Assembly: GCA_035565675.1 (NCBI GenBank)
Contig: DATMSA010000118.1
Coordinates: 1-39,833 of the forward strand
DNA: 39,833 nt
Direction of reading: 5' to 3'
DNA from: Capillimicrobium sp035565675
Lineage (GTDB): Bacteria > Actinomycetota > Thermoleophilia > Solirubrobacterales > Solirubrobacteraceae
This document shows, one piece after another, positions 31,420 to 38,936 of the stretch. A model generated the notes under the pieces. That model was given only the letters and a program-made list of their open reading frames with translations. It searched no databases and was not told the DNA's origin. The first letter of the stretch is position 1, and each line of letters begins with the position of its first letter. Both the position numbers and the translations under genes were made by a program.

Positions 31420-32196
31420 GTGCCCAAGGTGCTCTACGACGCGGCCGACGGCGTCGCGACGATCACGCTCGACGACCCCGACACGCGCAACGCGCTGTCG
31501 ACCGAGCTGCTGGACGAGCTGATCGCCGCGTTCGCGCGGGCCCGCGACGACGATGCCGTGCGCTGCGTCGTCCTCGCCTCCAGCCACGAGCGCACGTTCT
31601 CCGGCGGCGCCAACCTCGGCGGCTTCGGCGCGGACGTCCCGCTGGTCCGCAAGCACGAGGCCAGCGCGCGCTTCGTCGAGCTCTTCCAGCTCATCGGCCA
31701 GCTCGGCAAGCCGTCGATCGTGAAGGCCGGCGGCCACGTGCTCGCGGGCGCGCTCGGCGTCGCGCTGGCCTGCGACCTCATCGTCGCCAGCGAGAGCGCG
31801 AGCTTCGGGACGCCCGAGATCAACGTCGGGGCGTTCCCGTTCATGATCATGGCGATCATCTACCGCAACGTCGGGCGCAAGAAGACCAACGAGCTGCTGC
31901 TGCTCGGCGAGCGCATCGACGCCCGCGAGGCCGAGCGCATCGGGATCGTCAACCGGGTCGTGCCCGACGCCGAGCTCGACGCCGCGGTGGCCGAGTGGGC
32001 CCGGAAGCTCGCCGCCAAGTCGCCGCTGATCATGCGCCTGGGCAAGGACGCCATGTACCGCCAGATGGACCTGCCGTTCGTCGAGGCGCTCGAGTTCCTG
32101 CGCGGCAACCTCACGATCGCCCAGTCGACCGAGGACATCGTCGAGGGCGTGACCGCGTTCTTCGAGAAGCGGGAGCCGGTGTGGAAGGGCCGCTGA
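31420..32196 (+). CDS. enoyl-CoA hydratase-related protein
   Basis: 258-residue crotonase-fold protein. The oxyanion-hole motifs are FSGGANLGGFG and AGGHVLAGALGVAL. The first catalytic glutamate appears in TPEINVGAFPFMIM, while the second region (IIYRNVGRKK) lacks the usual Glu. EKREPVWKGR ends the protein as in hydratase families. Next to an acyl-CoA dehydrogenase and a carboxylase beta subunit this fits branched-chain (leucine-like) or odd-chain acyl-CoA degradation, an inference from context. The arginase-like gene starts 16 bp before its stop. Confidence 0.9.
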   Translation: MPKVLYDAADGVATITLDDPDTRNALSTELLDELIAAFARARDDDAVRCVVLASSHERTFSGGANLGGFGADVPLVRKHEASARFVELFQLIGQLGKPSIVKAGGHVLAGALGVALACDLIVASESASFGTPEINVGAFPFMIMAIIYRNVGRKKTNELLLLGERIDAREAERIGIVNRVVPDAELDAAVAEWARKLAAKSPLIMRLGKDAMYRQMDLPFVEALEFLRGNLTIAQSTEDIVEGVTAFFEKREPVWKGR

Positions 32197-32855
32197 TCGT
32201 CGTCCCCGACGCGTTCACCGGCCACGAGGAGGTCGGGCCCAACGCGCGCGCGCTCGCTCGCCTGATCGGCGAGGGGCAGGAGGTCGCCGCCGACCCCGCC
32301 GCCGTGCGCGCCGCGCTGCGCGACCGCCCGGTCGTCGTCTCGTCGGAGTGCAGCGTCGCGCTCGCCACGCTGCCGTGGCTGGCCGAGGCGCACCCCGGCG
32401 CGCGCGTGCTGTGGCTCGACGCGCACGCCGACTTCAACACGCCCGACACCTCGCCCAGCGGCTACACGGGCGGGATGCCCGTCGCCGGCGCCACCGGCCA
32501 GTTCGACGCCGGCGTCGCCCCGGCGCTGCCCGCCGACCGCCTGGTCTACTTCGGCCTGCGCGACGTCGACCCCGGCGAGCAGGAGCTGCTGGACCGCTCC
32601 GGCGCGACCGTCGCCGCCGACGCCGCCGCGGCGCTGGACGCGCTCGGCGACGGCCCCGTGTTCGTCCACCTCGATCCCGACGTCATCGACGGCTACCCGA
32701 GCGCGTTCCCGCCGCCGCCGGGCGGCCCGACCGCCGACGACCTGCGCGCGCTGCTGGCCGCGGTCGCCCGGCGCAACGAGGTCGTCGGCGTCACCGTCGC
32801 GTGCGTCGCCGGCCCGCCCGAGATCCCCCATCGCATCGTGGAGCCCCTGCTGTGA
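32181..32855 (+). CDS. arginase-family protein
   Basis: 224 residues with most ureohydrolase metal motifs: LWLDAHADFNTPDTSPSG (Asp80, His82, Asp84) and FVHLDPDVIDG (Asp165, Asp167). The first manganese ligand, normally His in GGDHS, is Cys57 in SSECSVAL, and the usual HGMP segment is GGMP. It is shorter than arginase (about 300). Some arginase subfamilies carry GGDC in that position, as I recall, so activity on arginine or agmatine is uncertain. GTG 32181 overlaps echA by 16 bp, and its stop overlaps the carboxylase start, so it is embedded in the acyl-CoA operon. Confidence 0.8.
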   Translation: MEGPLIVVPDAFTGHEEVGPNARALARLIGEGQEVAADPAAVRAALRDRPVVVSSECSVALATLPWLAEAHPGARVLWLDAHADFNTPDTSPSGYTGGMPVAGATGQFDAGVAPALPADRLVYFGLRDVDPGEQELLDRSGATVAADAAAALDALGDGPVFVHLDPDVIDGYPSAFPPPPGGPTADDLRALLAAVARRNEVVGVTVACVAGPPEIPHRIVEPLL

Positions 32856-34426
32856 GCGAGACCGACACGTCCACCTCGATCCTGCGCCCGCTCGTCGAGG
32901 AGCTGGCCGAGCGCCGCGCCGCCGCGCGCCTGGGCGGGGGCGAGGAGAAGATCGCCCAGCAGCACGCCAAGGGCGCGCTGACCGCCCGCGAGCGCATCGA
33001 CCTGCTCGTCGACGAGGGCACGTTCACCGAGCTGGGCCTGCACGCGGGCATCCACTACTCGGTCCGGGGCCTGGAGGGCAAGGAGGCGCCCGCCGACGGC
33101 GTCATCACCGGCTACGGCAAGGTCGACGGGCGGATGGTCGCGGTGGCGGCCTACGACTTCACGGTCATGGCCGGGTCGATGGGCATGACCGGCGAGCTGA
33201 AGGTCACGCGCCTGCGCGAGATCGCGCTGTCCAAGCGGATGCCGATGGTGTGGCTGCTCGACAGCGCGGGCGCGCGGATCCAGGAGGCGGTCGGCTCGCT
33301 GTTCGCCGGCTCCGGGCACCTGTTCCGCGAGGAGGTCGTCGCGTCGGGCGTGATCCCGCAGGTGGCGGCGCTCATGGGCCCGTGCGCGGCCGGCACCGCC
33401 TACATCCCCGGGCTGGCCGACTTCGTGCCGATGGTCAAGGGCCGCGGCTCGATGGCGCTGGCCGGGCCCCACCTCGTGCGCGCCGCGATCGGCGAGGACG
33501 TCACCCAGGAGGAGTTGGGCGGCTCGCGCGTGCACTGCCGCAAGTCCGGGGTCGGCGACCTCGAGGTCGCCTCCGACGAGGAGTGCATCGCGGCGATCAA
33601 GCGCTACCTGTCGTTCTTCCCCTCGCACAACCAGGAGCCGCCGCCGGTGCGCGAGACCGCCGACCCGGTCGACCGCATGGACGAGGAGCTGCTCGACGTG
33701 CTCCCCGAGTCCAACCGCAAGCCGTACGACATGTACGAGGTGATCCGGCGCATCGTCGACGACGGCGAGTGGATGGACCTCAAGCCGCAGTGGGCGAAGA
33801 CGATCATCACGTGCCTGGCGCGGATGGGCGGGCGGCCGGTCGGGATCGTCGCCAACCAGCCCAAGCAGCTCGGCGGCATCCTCGACAACGACTCGGCCGA
33901 CAAGGCGGCGCGGTTCGTCAACCTCTGCAACGCCTACGGGATCCCGCTTGTCTTCCTCATGGACGTGCCGGGCTTCATGGTCGGCACCAAGGTCGAGGAG
34001 GCGGGCATCATCCGCCACGGCGCGAAGATGCTCTACGCGGTCGCCAACGCGACGGTCCCGAAGATCACCGTCGTGCTGCGCAAGGCCTACGGCGCCGGCT
34101 ACTACGTGATGAACGGGCGCGCGTACGAGCCCGACCTGATCGTCGCCTGGCCGAGCGCGGAGATCAGCGTGATGGGCGCCGAGGGCGCGGTCGAGATCGT
34201 CTTCCGCAAGCAGGTCGAGGCGGCCGAGGACCCCGCGGCGATGAAGCAGCAGCTCATCGACGAGTACCGCAAGATCATCGACGTCTACATCCCGGCGCGC
34301 AACGCGATGATCGACGACGTGATCGACCCGCGCGAGACGCGCCCGACCATCATCCGGGGGCTGGAGATGGCCGAGCGCAAGCACGTCGAGCGCCCCTGGA
34401 AGCGCAACGGCGTCGTGCCGGTGTAG
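32852..34426 (+). CDS. acyl-CoA carboxylase carboxyltransferase (beta) subunit
   Basis: 524 residues, normal for propionyl-/methylcrotonyl-CoA carboxylase beta subunits, which move CO2 from biotin to an acyl-CoA. The N-terminal TARERIDLLVDEGTFTELG, the first oxyanion loop DSAGARIQEAVGSL, MGPCAAGTAYIPGLADF, and the C-terminal ANQPKQLGGILDNDSADKAARF, DVPGFMVGTKVE and KAYGAGYYVM are all present. Substrate is not fixed by sequence. No alpha (biotin carboxylase) subunit is nearby; the small carrier protein at 16660-16872 is a distant candidate partner. Start GTG 32852 overlaps the upstream stop (GTGA). Confidence 0.93.
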   Translation: MSETDTSTSILRPLVEELAERRAAARLGGGEEKIAQQHAKGALTARERIDLLVDEGTFTELGLHAGIHYSVRGLEGKEAPADGVITGYGKVDGRMVAVAAYDFTVMAGSMGMTGELKVTRLREIALSKRMPMVWLLDSAGARIQEAVGSLFAGSGHLFREEVVASGVIPQVAALMGPCAAGTAYIPGLADFVPMVKGRGSMALAGPHLVRAAIGEDVTQEELGGSRVHCRKSGVGDLEVASDEECIAAIKRYLSFFPSHNQEPPPVRETADPVDRMDEELLDVLPESNRKPYDMYEVIRRIVDDGEWMDLKPQWAKTIITCLARMGGRPVGIVANQPKQLGGILDNDSADKAARFVNLCNAYGIPLVFLMDVPGFMVGTKVEEAGIIRHGAKMLYAVANATVPKITVVLRKAYGAGYYVMNGRAYEPDLIVAWPSAEISVMGAEGAVEIVFRKQVEAAEDPAAMKQQLIDEYRKIIDVYIPARNAMIDDVIDPRETRPTIIRGLEMAERKHVERPWKRNGVVPV

Positions 34427-34433
34427 CGCGCCG

Positions 34434-34616
34434 TCAGCGGCCCCGGCGCGGGGGGACGGCGGCGCGCGGCGCGCCCGGCGGGACGACCCGGCGCGCCTTC
34501 TTGCCGCGCAGCGCCTCGGCGAGCGCGCGGCGGCGCGCCATCTCGCGCTGCACGCGGTCGACGAGCTGAGCGGGCTCGTCGCGTGGGTCCGTCGTCCGGT
34601 CGCTGATCTCGGTCAT
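34434..34616 (-). CDS. small basic protein of unknown function
   Basis: 60 residues: a polar N-terminus (MTEISDRTTDPRDEP), a helical basic stretch (LVDRVQREMARRRALAEALRGKKARRV) and a Pro/Arg-rich end. GAGGAGG lies just before ATG 34616, a strong ribosome site that argues for a real gene. It is not like the carboxylase epsilon subunit, which I considered because of position. It converges on the carboxylase gene with 7 bp between stops. Confidence 0.55.
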   Translation of the reverse strand: MTEISDRTTDPRDEPAQLVDRVQREMARRRALAEALRGKKARRVVPPGAPRAAVPPRRGR

Positions 34617-34765
34617 GTGCCTCCTCGGGCGTGCGTCTTCCTGCCAGAGGCCCAGGTCCGCGCGCCGCTGCGGATCACCGACCGTTCCTGCTGGCCATCA
34701 CGGGCGGCGCGTCTCCCGAAGGCCTCGCGTCGCTCGTGGATGGCCATACCCATGGCCTGGGCGCA

Positions 34766-35071
34766 TCATGCGGTCGCCGAGGGACCCGGTCCCCTGGGCC
34801 GGCGTCCCCCGCCGCGGAAGACGTAGACGACGCCCGCGAAGTCGGCGATCGTCGCCAGCAGGTGGACGACGAGGACGACCGCCAGGGCCTGCCAGCTGTC
34901 GACCGCGGCGACCCACAGCACGGCCGCGACCACGATGAGCATGGCGATCGTGAAGAGCCCCAGCAGGACCATGATGCGCCCGGCGTCGTCGCGCACGGGG
35001 CCGGCGCCGTCGTCGGGAGGCGGCGGCGGTCCGACGAGCATCCGCCGCCGGCGTGCGGAGAGAGCGGCCAT
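34766..35071 (-). CDS. small membrane protein with two transmembrane segments
   Basis: 101 residues. A proline-rich N-terminus (VGPPPPPDDG) precedes two hydrophobic helices, IMVLLGLFTIAMLIVVAAVLWVAAV and WQALAVVLVVHLLATIADFAGVVYVF when read as segments. It is divergent from coxB with 66 bp between starts and may be controlled with the oxidase genes, but that is positional inference. The 149 bp between its stop and the 60-residue gene holds no gene I trust. Confidence 0.65.
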   Translation of the reverse strand: MAALSARRRRMLVGPPPPPDDGAGPVRDDAGRIMVLLGLFTIAMLIVVAAVLWVAAVDSWQALAVVLVVHLLATIADFAGVVYVFRGGGRRPRGPGPSATA

Positions 35072-35120
35072 GGCCTGAAGTTTTTCACAATGCGGCTGGG
35101 CAAACCAGGGCGATCCCTGA

Positions 35121-35126
35121 TAGTTT
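35121..35126 (+). promoter_or_regulatory. extended -10 element (TGATAGTTT) for coxB
   Basis: TAGTTT with TG-n just upstream forms an extended -10. It ends 11 bases before ATG 35138. Confidence 0.4.
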
Positions 35127-35137
35127 CCACAGCGCCG

Positions 35138-35986
35138 ATGGATAAAGGCACGGTCATCCCCCGACTCCGCCTGACGTCCTGTGGCCCTGCCGCGGCGGTC
35201 GCCCTGACGGCGGCCGTCGCGGTGCTCCTGCTCGCGCCCGTCTCCGCCCACGCCGGCACGCTCCTCCCCGAGCGCGGCGGCTCGCCCAACGCCGACCGCA
35301 TCGCCTCGCTCTACGCGCTCGTCCTCGTCTTCGCCGGGCTCGTGTTCGCGGGCGTCGTCATCGCGCTCGTCTACGCGCTGTGGCGCTACCGCGAGCGCCG
35401 CAACCCCGTCGCCGCGCAGGTCCGCGGCAACACGCGGCTGGAGATCGGCTGGACGGTCGCGGCGGCGGGGCTCATCGTGTTCCTCGCCGTCTGGTCGCTC
35501 GCCAAGCTCGACGCGATCGAGTCCCCCGACGAGGCGGCTGCGGCGCCCGCCGCCGTCGAGGCCGGGATCGTCGAGCCCGGCCCCGGCCAGTCGCTGCGCA
35601 TCGAGGTCGTCGGGCGCCAGTACCTGTGGATGTACCGCTACCCGGGCGGCGTCTACTCGTACGGCGAGATGGTCGCGCCCGTCGGCGTCACCGTCGAGCT
35701 CGACGTGACCTCGGTCGACGTCGCCCACTCGTGGTGGATCCCCAAGCTCGGCGGCAAGATCGACGCGCTGCCCGGCTACGTCAGCCACACGTGGTTCCGG
35801 ATCGAGCGGCCGGGCGTCTACACCGGCCAGTGCGCCGAGCTGTGCGGCCGCAACCACGCCGAGATGCGCGCGCAGGTGCGCGGCGTCGAGCCCGAGCGCT
35901 ACGTCGACTGGCTCGAGCGCCAGCGCGCGCTCATCCGCGAGGCCGACGAGCAGGTCGCGCGCGACCGCGCCGGGAGCGGCGCCTGA
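35138..35986 (+). CDS. coxB: cytochrome c oxidase subunit II
   Basis: 282 residues. A signal-like helix (about 20-39), two transmembrane hairpin helices (about 57-82 and 104-123) and a periplasmic CuA domain follow. The binuclear copper ligands are His197 (HSWW), Cys232, Glu234 and Cys236 (QCAELC), His240 and Met243 (RNHAEM). No fused cytochrome c domain is seen. It accepts electrons from cytochrome c. The next gene, coxA, overlaps it by one base (TGATG). Confidence 0.96.
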   Translation: MDKGTVIPRLRLTSCGPAAAVALTAAVAVLLLAPVSAHAGTLLPERGGSPNADRIASLYALVLVFAGLVFAGVVIALVYALWRYRERRNPVAAQVRGNTRLEIGWTVAAAGLIVFLAVWSLAKLDAIESPDEAAAAPAAVEAGIVEPGPGQSLRIEVVGRQYLWMYRYPGGVYSYGEMVAPVGVTVELDVTSVDVAHSWWIPKLGGKIDALPGYVSHTWFRIERPGVYTGQCAELCGRNHAEMRAQVRGVEPERYVDWLERQRALIREADEQVARDRAGSGA

Positions 35987-37674
35987 TGGCGGCCACCGAG
36001 GCTCCCGCCGCTCCGGCGACCGCGACGCGGGCGGTGCCCGAGATCGTCGCCCACCGGGTCGACCGGCCGGTGTCGGGCTGGCTGGGCTGGGTGACGACCA
36101 CCGACCACAAGCGCATCGGCGTCCTCTACCTGGCGACGGCGCTCGCGTTCATGATGGTCGGCGGGGTCGAGGCGCTGTTGATGCGCACGCAGCTCGCCGA
36201 GCCGTCGAACACGCTGCTGTCGGCCGACCGCTACAACCAGCTCCTCACGATGCACGGCTCGACGATGGTGTTCCTCGTCGTCATGCCGATCTGGGCGGCC
36301 GTGGCCAACTACGTCGTCCCGCTGATGATCGGGGCGCGCGACATGGCGTTCCCGCGCCTGAACGCGCTCTCCTACTGGCTGTACCTCGCCGGCGGCATCG
36401 TCTTCTACGGCGCGGTGTTCTTCAGCCCGCCGGAGGCCGGCTGGACCGCGTACACGCCGCTGTCGACCGGCCCCTACATCCCGGGCAACGGCACCGACGC
36501 GTGGATCTTCCTCATCCACCTGACGGGCGTCAGCTCGATCATCGGCGCGATCAACTTCACGGTGACGATCGCCAACATGCGCGCGCCGGGGATGGGGTGG
36601 AGCCGCATCCCGCTGTTCTGCTGGTCGGTGCTCGCGCAGGCGTTCATGATCCTGCTCACGTTCCCGGTGGTGGCGGCGACGGTGACGCTGATGCTCACCG
36701 ACCGCCACTTCGGCACGTGCTTCTTCGACCCGGCCTGCGGCGGCTCGGCGCTGCTCTACCAGCACCTGTTCTGGTTCTTCGGCCACCCCGAGGTCTACAT
36801 CATGATCCTGCCGGCCTTCGGGGTGATCTCGGAGGTGCTGCCGGTCTTCGCGCGCAAGCCGATCTTCGGCTACCACGCGATCGCCGCGTCGAGCATCGGG
36901 ATCGCGTTCCTGTCGACGCTCGTGTGGGCGCACCACATGTTCACGACGCCGCTCACGACGATCGTGCTGGCGTTCTTCATGCTCTCGTCGATGGTCATCG
37001 CCGTCCCGACCGGCGTGAAGGTCCTCAACTGGCTGGCCACGCTGTTCCGCGGCTCGATCAACCCCGCCACGCCGCTCTACTTCGCCGCCGGCTTCCTCGT
37101 CCTGTTCACGCTGGGCGGCATCACCGGGGTGATGCTCGCGATCTTCCCGATCGACCGCCAGGTCCACGACAGCTACTTCGTCGTCGCCCACTTCCACTTC
37201 GTGCTGGTCGCGGGCGCGGTGTCGGCGGCGATGGCGGCGCTCTACTACTGGTTCCCGAAGATGACGGGGCGGATGCTCGACGAGCGTCTGGGCAAGCTCT
37301 CGTTCTGGCTGCAGTTCGTCGGGTTTCTGGGCACGTTCCTGATCCAGCACTCGCTCGGGCTGTCGGGGATGCCGCGGCGCATCTACACGTACGCGTCCGA
37401 CGCCGGCTGGGGCCCCGAGAACCTCATCTCGACCGTCGGCGCCTACGTGCTCGGCATCGGCGTCGTCATCACGGTCGTCAACGTGGCCTGGAGCCTGCGC
37501 CGCGGGCGGCGCGCCGGGCCGGACCCGTGGCGGGGCAACACGCTGGAGTGGTTCACGCCCTCGCCGCCGCCGCCCCACAACTTCGACGTGATCCCGCGGG
37601 TGCGCTCGGTCGAGCCGATGCGCGACATCCGCCACGCGATCGCGGCCCGCACGGCGGTGGAGGCCGAGACGTGA
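35986..37674 (+). CDS. coxA: cytochrome c oxidase subunit I
   Basis: 562 residues, the catalytic heme-copper subunit that reduces O2 and pumps protons. Low-spin heme ligands are His90 (MHGSTM) and His404; CuB ligands are His267 with Tyr271 in GHPEVY, and His316-His317; heme a3 ligand is His402 (VVAHFHF). Glu269 of GHPEVY and Asp119 of the D-channel (GARDMAF) mark type A1. The N-terminus has about 35 extra residues. Subunit III (coxC) does not follow in the window. Its stop overlaps the next start (GTGA). Confidence 0.97.
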   Translation: MAATEAPAAPATATRAVPEIVAHRVDRPVSGWLGWVTTTDHKRIGVLYLATALAFMMVGGVEALLMRTQLAEPSNTLLSADRYNQLLTMHGSTMVFLVVMPIWAAVANYVVPLMIGARDMAFPRLNALSYWLYLAGGIVFYGAVFFSPPEAGWTAYTPLSTGPYIPGNGTDAWIFLIHLTGVSSIIGAINFTVTIANMRAPGMGWSRIPLFCWSVLAQAFMILLTFPVVAATVTLMLTDRHFGTCFFDPACGGSALLYQHLFWFFGHPEVYIMILPAFGVISEVLPVFARKPIFGYHAIAASSIGIAFLSTLVWAHHMFTTPLTTIVLAFFMLSSMVIAVPTGVKVLNWLATLFRGSINPATPLYFAAGFLVLFTLGGITGVMLAIFPIDRQVHDSYFVVAHFHFVLVAGAVSAAMAALYYWFPKMTGRMLDERLGKLSFWLQFVGFLGTFLIQHSLGLSGMPRRIYTYASDAGWGPENLISTVGAYVLGIGVVITVVNVAWSLRRGRRAGPDPWRGNTLEWFTPSPPPPHNFDVIPRVRSVEPMRDIRHAIAARTAVEAET

Positions 37675-37979
37675 GCGACGACGTCCGCCTCGTCGTGCTG
37701 CTCGGCGCCCTGCACGTCGTGGGCTTCGGGCTCGGCGCGGGGCTCCTGCTCCTCGCGCTGCGCACGGGCGAGCGCCCGCCTCCGTCCGACGGGCCGGACG
37801 GAGGCGGCGGGGGCGGCTCCTCCTCCTTGCCGCCCCCGCCGTCGCTCGGGCCGCCGCTCCCCGACGCGCGCCCCGCGCGGGTGCGCCTGCGCGATCACAC
37901 CCGTCCGGGCGGGCGCCTGGCACCGGCTCCGCGACGGCGCTCGCCCGGCGAACCGCCGCGGATCCCGGCTCCGCCGTAG
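37671..37979 (+). CDS. small membrane protein with Gly/Pro-rich tail, cox operon
   Basis: 102 residues. One transmembrane helix (about 7-30, LVVLLGALHVVGFGLGAGLLLLAL) is followed by a run of Ser/Gly/Pro and a basic Pro/Arg-rich end. GTG 37671 lies in the coxA stop (GTGA). The tail encodes two overlapping perfect 13-bp inverted repeats. The transmembrane part is the more credible coding section; the tail may be low-complexity filler. Function unknown; an accessory role in oxidase assembly would be a guess. Confidence 0.5.
   Translation: MSDDVRLVVLLGALHVVGFGLGAGLLLLALRTGERPPPSDGPDGGGGGGSSSLPPPPSLGPPLPDARPARVRLRDHTRPGGRLAPAPRRRSPGEPPRIPAPP
37776..37841 (+). repeat. two overlapping 13-bp inverted repeats
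   Basis: Hairpin 1: CCGCCTCCGTCCG (37776-37788) and CGGACGGAGGCGG (37795-37807), 6-base loop. Hairpin 2: CGGCGGGGGCGGC (37805-37817) and GCCGCCCCCGCCG (37829-37841), 11-base loop. They share 37805-37807, so both cannot form fully. They may act as the end of the cox transcript, though no T-run follows. Confidence 0.6.
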
Positions 37980-38011
37980 CGTCCGCGGCTTGACCCGCCG
38001 CGGGGCGTCCG

Positions 38012-38049
38012 CGAAAGTAGGGAGTAGGACTTCCCACTTCCCACGAAGG
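38012..38049. promoter_or_regulatory. operator-like motif, copy 2 (before the BKACE gene)
   Basis: 38 bp matching 31358-31395 at 29 positions, with GAAAGT (38013-38018) and ACTTCC (38036-38041) again 17 bp apart. It ends 11 bases before the GTG at 38061. No clear TAnnnT lies after it, so the promoter may be inside or upstream of the motif. Confidence 0.65.
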
Positions 38050-38060
38050 ACGCCCGCCCC

Positions 38061-38936
38061 GTGAGCCTCGACGACCCGGTCATCATCACCTGCTCCATCT
38101 CCGGCGCGATCGCCGACCGCGACCAGTGCCCGGCGATCCCCTACACGCCGCAGGAGTACGCGGCCGAGGCGCGCCGGATCGTCGACGAGGGCGGGGTGAT
38201 GATCCACATCCACGCGCGCCGGCCCGACGGGACCCCGAGCTTCGAGGTCGAGGACTTCCGCGCGATCACCGAGGCGATCCGGGCCGAGATCGGCGACGCG
38301 GCGATCATCAACTACTCCACGGGCGCGATCGGCGTGCCGATCGAGAAGCGCGTCGCCTACCTGCGCGAGCTGCGCCCCGACGTCGCCGCGCTGAACATGG
38401 GGTCGATGAACTACGCGAAGTACTCGTCGCGGCGCAAGGACTTCGTGTTCCAGACCGTGTTCGCCAACCCGTTCGACGAGATCATCGCGCTGCTGACGGC
38501 GATGAACGAGCTCGGCATCAAGCCCGAGCACGAGTGCTTCGACGTCGGCCACGTCGGGTCGCTCGCGCCGCTCGTCGACATGGGCGTGCTGAAGCCGCCG
38601 CTCCACGTCAGCGCGGTGATGGGCATCGTGGGCGGCGTCCCGCCGACCGCGCGCAACCTCGCCGCGATGGCCGACAACGTGCCCGAGAACGGCCACTGGG
38701 GCGTCATCGGGGTCAGCCGCCGCCAGTGGATGCTCGTGGCCGCCGCGCTGACGCTCGGCGGCTCGATCCGGGTCGGCCTGGAGGACAACTTCTACCTGCC
38801 CGACGGCTCGATGGCCCGCTCCAACGGCGACCTGATCGCCAAGGCGCGCCAGATGACCGAGGACGTCGGCCGCCGGCCCGCGACCGTCGACGAGGCGCGG
38901 GCGCTGCTCGGGCTCCCGGAGCGGGTGGCCGCGTGA
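38061..38936 (+). CDS. BKACE family beta-keto acid cleavage enzyme
   Basis: 291 residues of the DUF849/BKACE family, which cleave beta-keto acids with acetyl-CoA as partner (3-keto-5-aminohexanoate cleavage enzyme is the known example). The zinc ligands His49 and His51 are in MIHIHARRPDG, and Glu241 in VGLEDNFYL; INYSTGAIG and ECFDVGHVGSL are also typical. The true substrate varies across the family. GTG 38061 begins 82 bases after the cox small protein. The following CoA-transferase gene overlaps it by GTGA, making a two-gene operon, and the 38-bp operator-like motif lies just upstream. Confidence 0.92.
   Translation: MSLDDPVIITCSISGAIADRDQCPAIPYTPQEYAAEARRIVDEGGVMIHIHARRPDGTPSFEVEDFRAITEAIRAEIGDAAIINYSTGAIGVPIEKRVAYLRELRPDVAALNMGSMNYAKYSSRRKDFVFQTVFANPFDEIIALLTAMNELGIKPEHECFDVGHVGSLAPLVDMGVLKPPLHVSAVMGIVGGVPPTARNLAAMADNVPENGHWGVIGVSRRQWMLVAAALTLGGSIRVGLEDNFYLPDGSMARSNGDLIAKARQMTEDVGRRPATVDEARALLGLPERVAA

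Noticed and set aside
34434..34616. Acyl-CoA carboxylase epsilon subunit
   Set aside because: Size and position fit, but it is on the opposite strand and has none of the family sequence I recall; it is a basic helix with a Pro/Arg tail.
34613..34753. 46-codon minus-strand ORF ending in an ATGA overlap with the 60-residue gene
   Set aside because: The overlap is attractive, but codons such as AGA, CGA, GGA and ACA are unlike the genome bias and there is no ribosome site.
35084..35090. TTGTGAA on the minus strand before coxB, as a Rex-type half-site
   Set aside because: Only one half-site is present; the second half is not there, so Rex control cannot be supported.
35899..38037. 712-codon open frame antisense to coxB-coxA
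   Set aside because: Shadow of the cox genes, Arg/Asp/His-rich with no recognisable domain.
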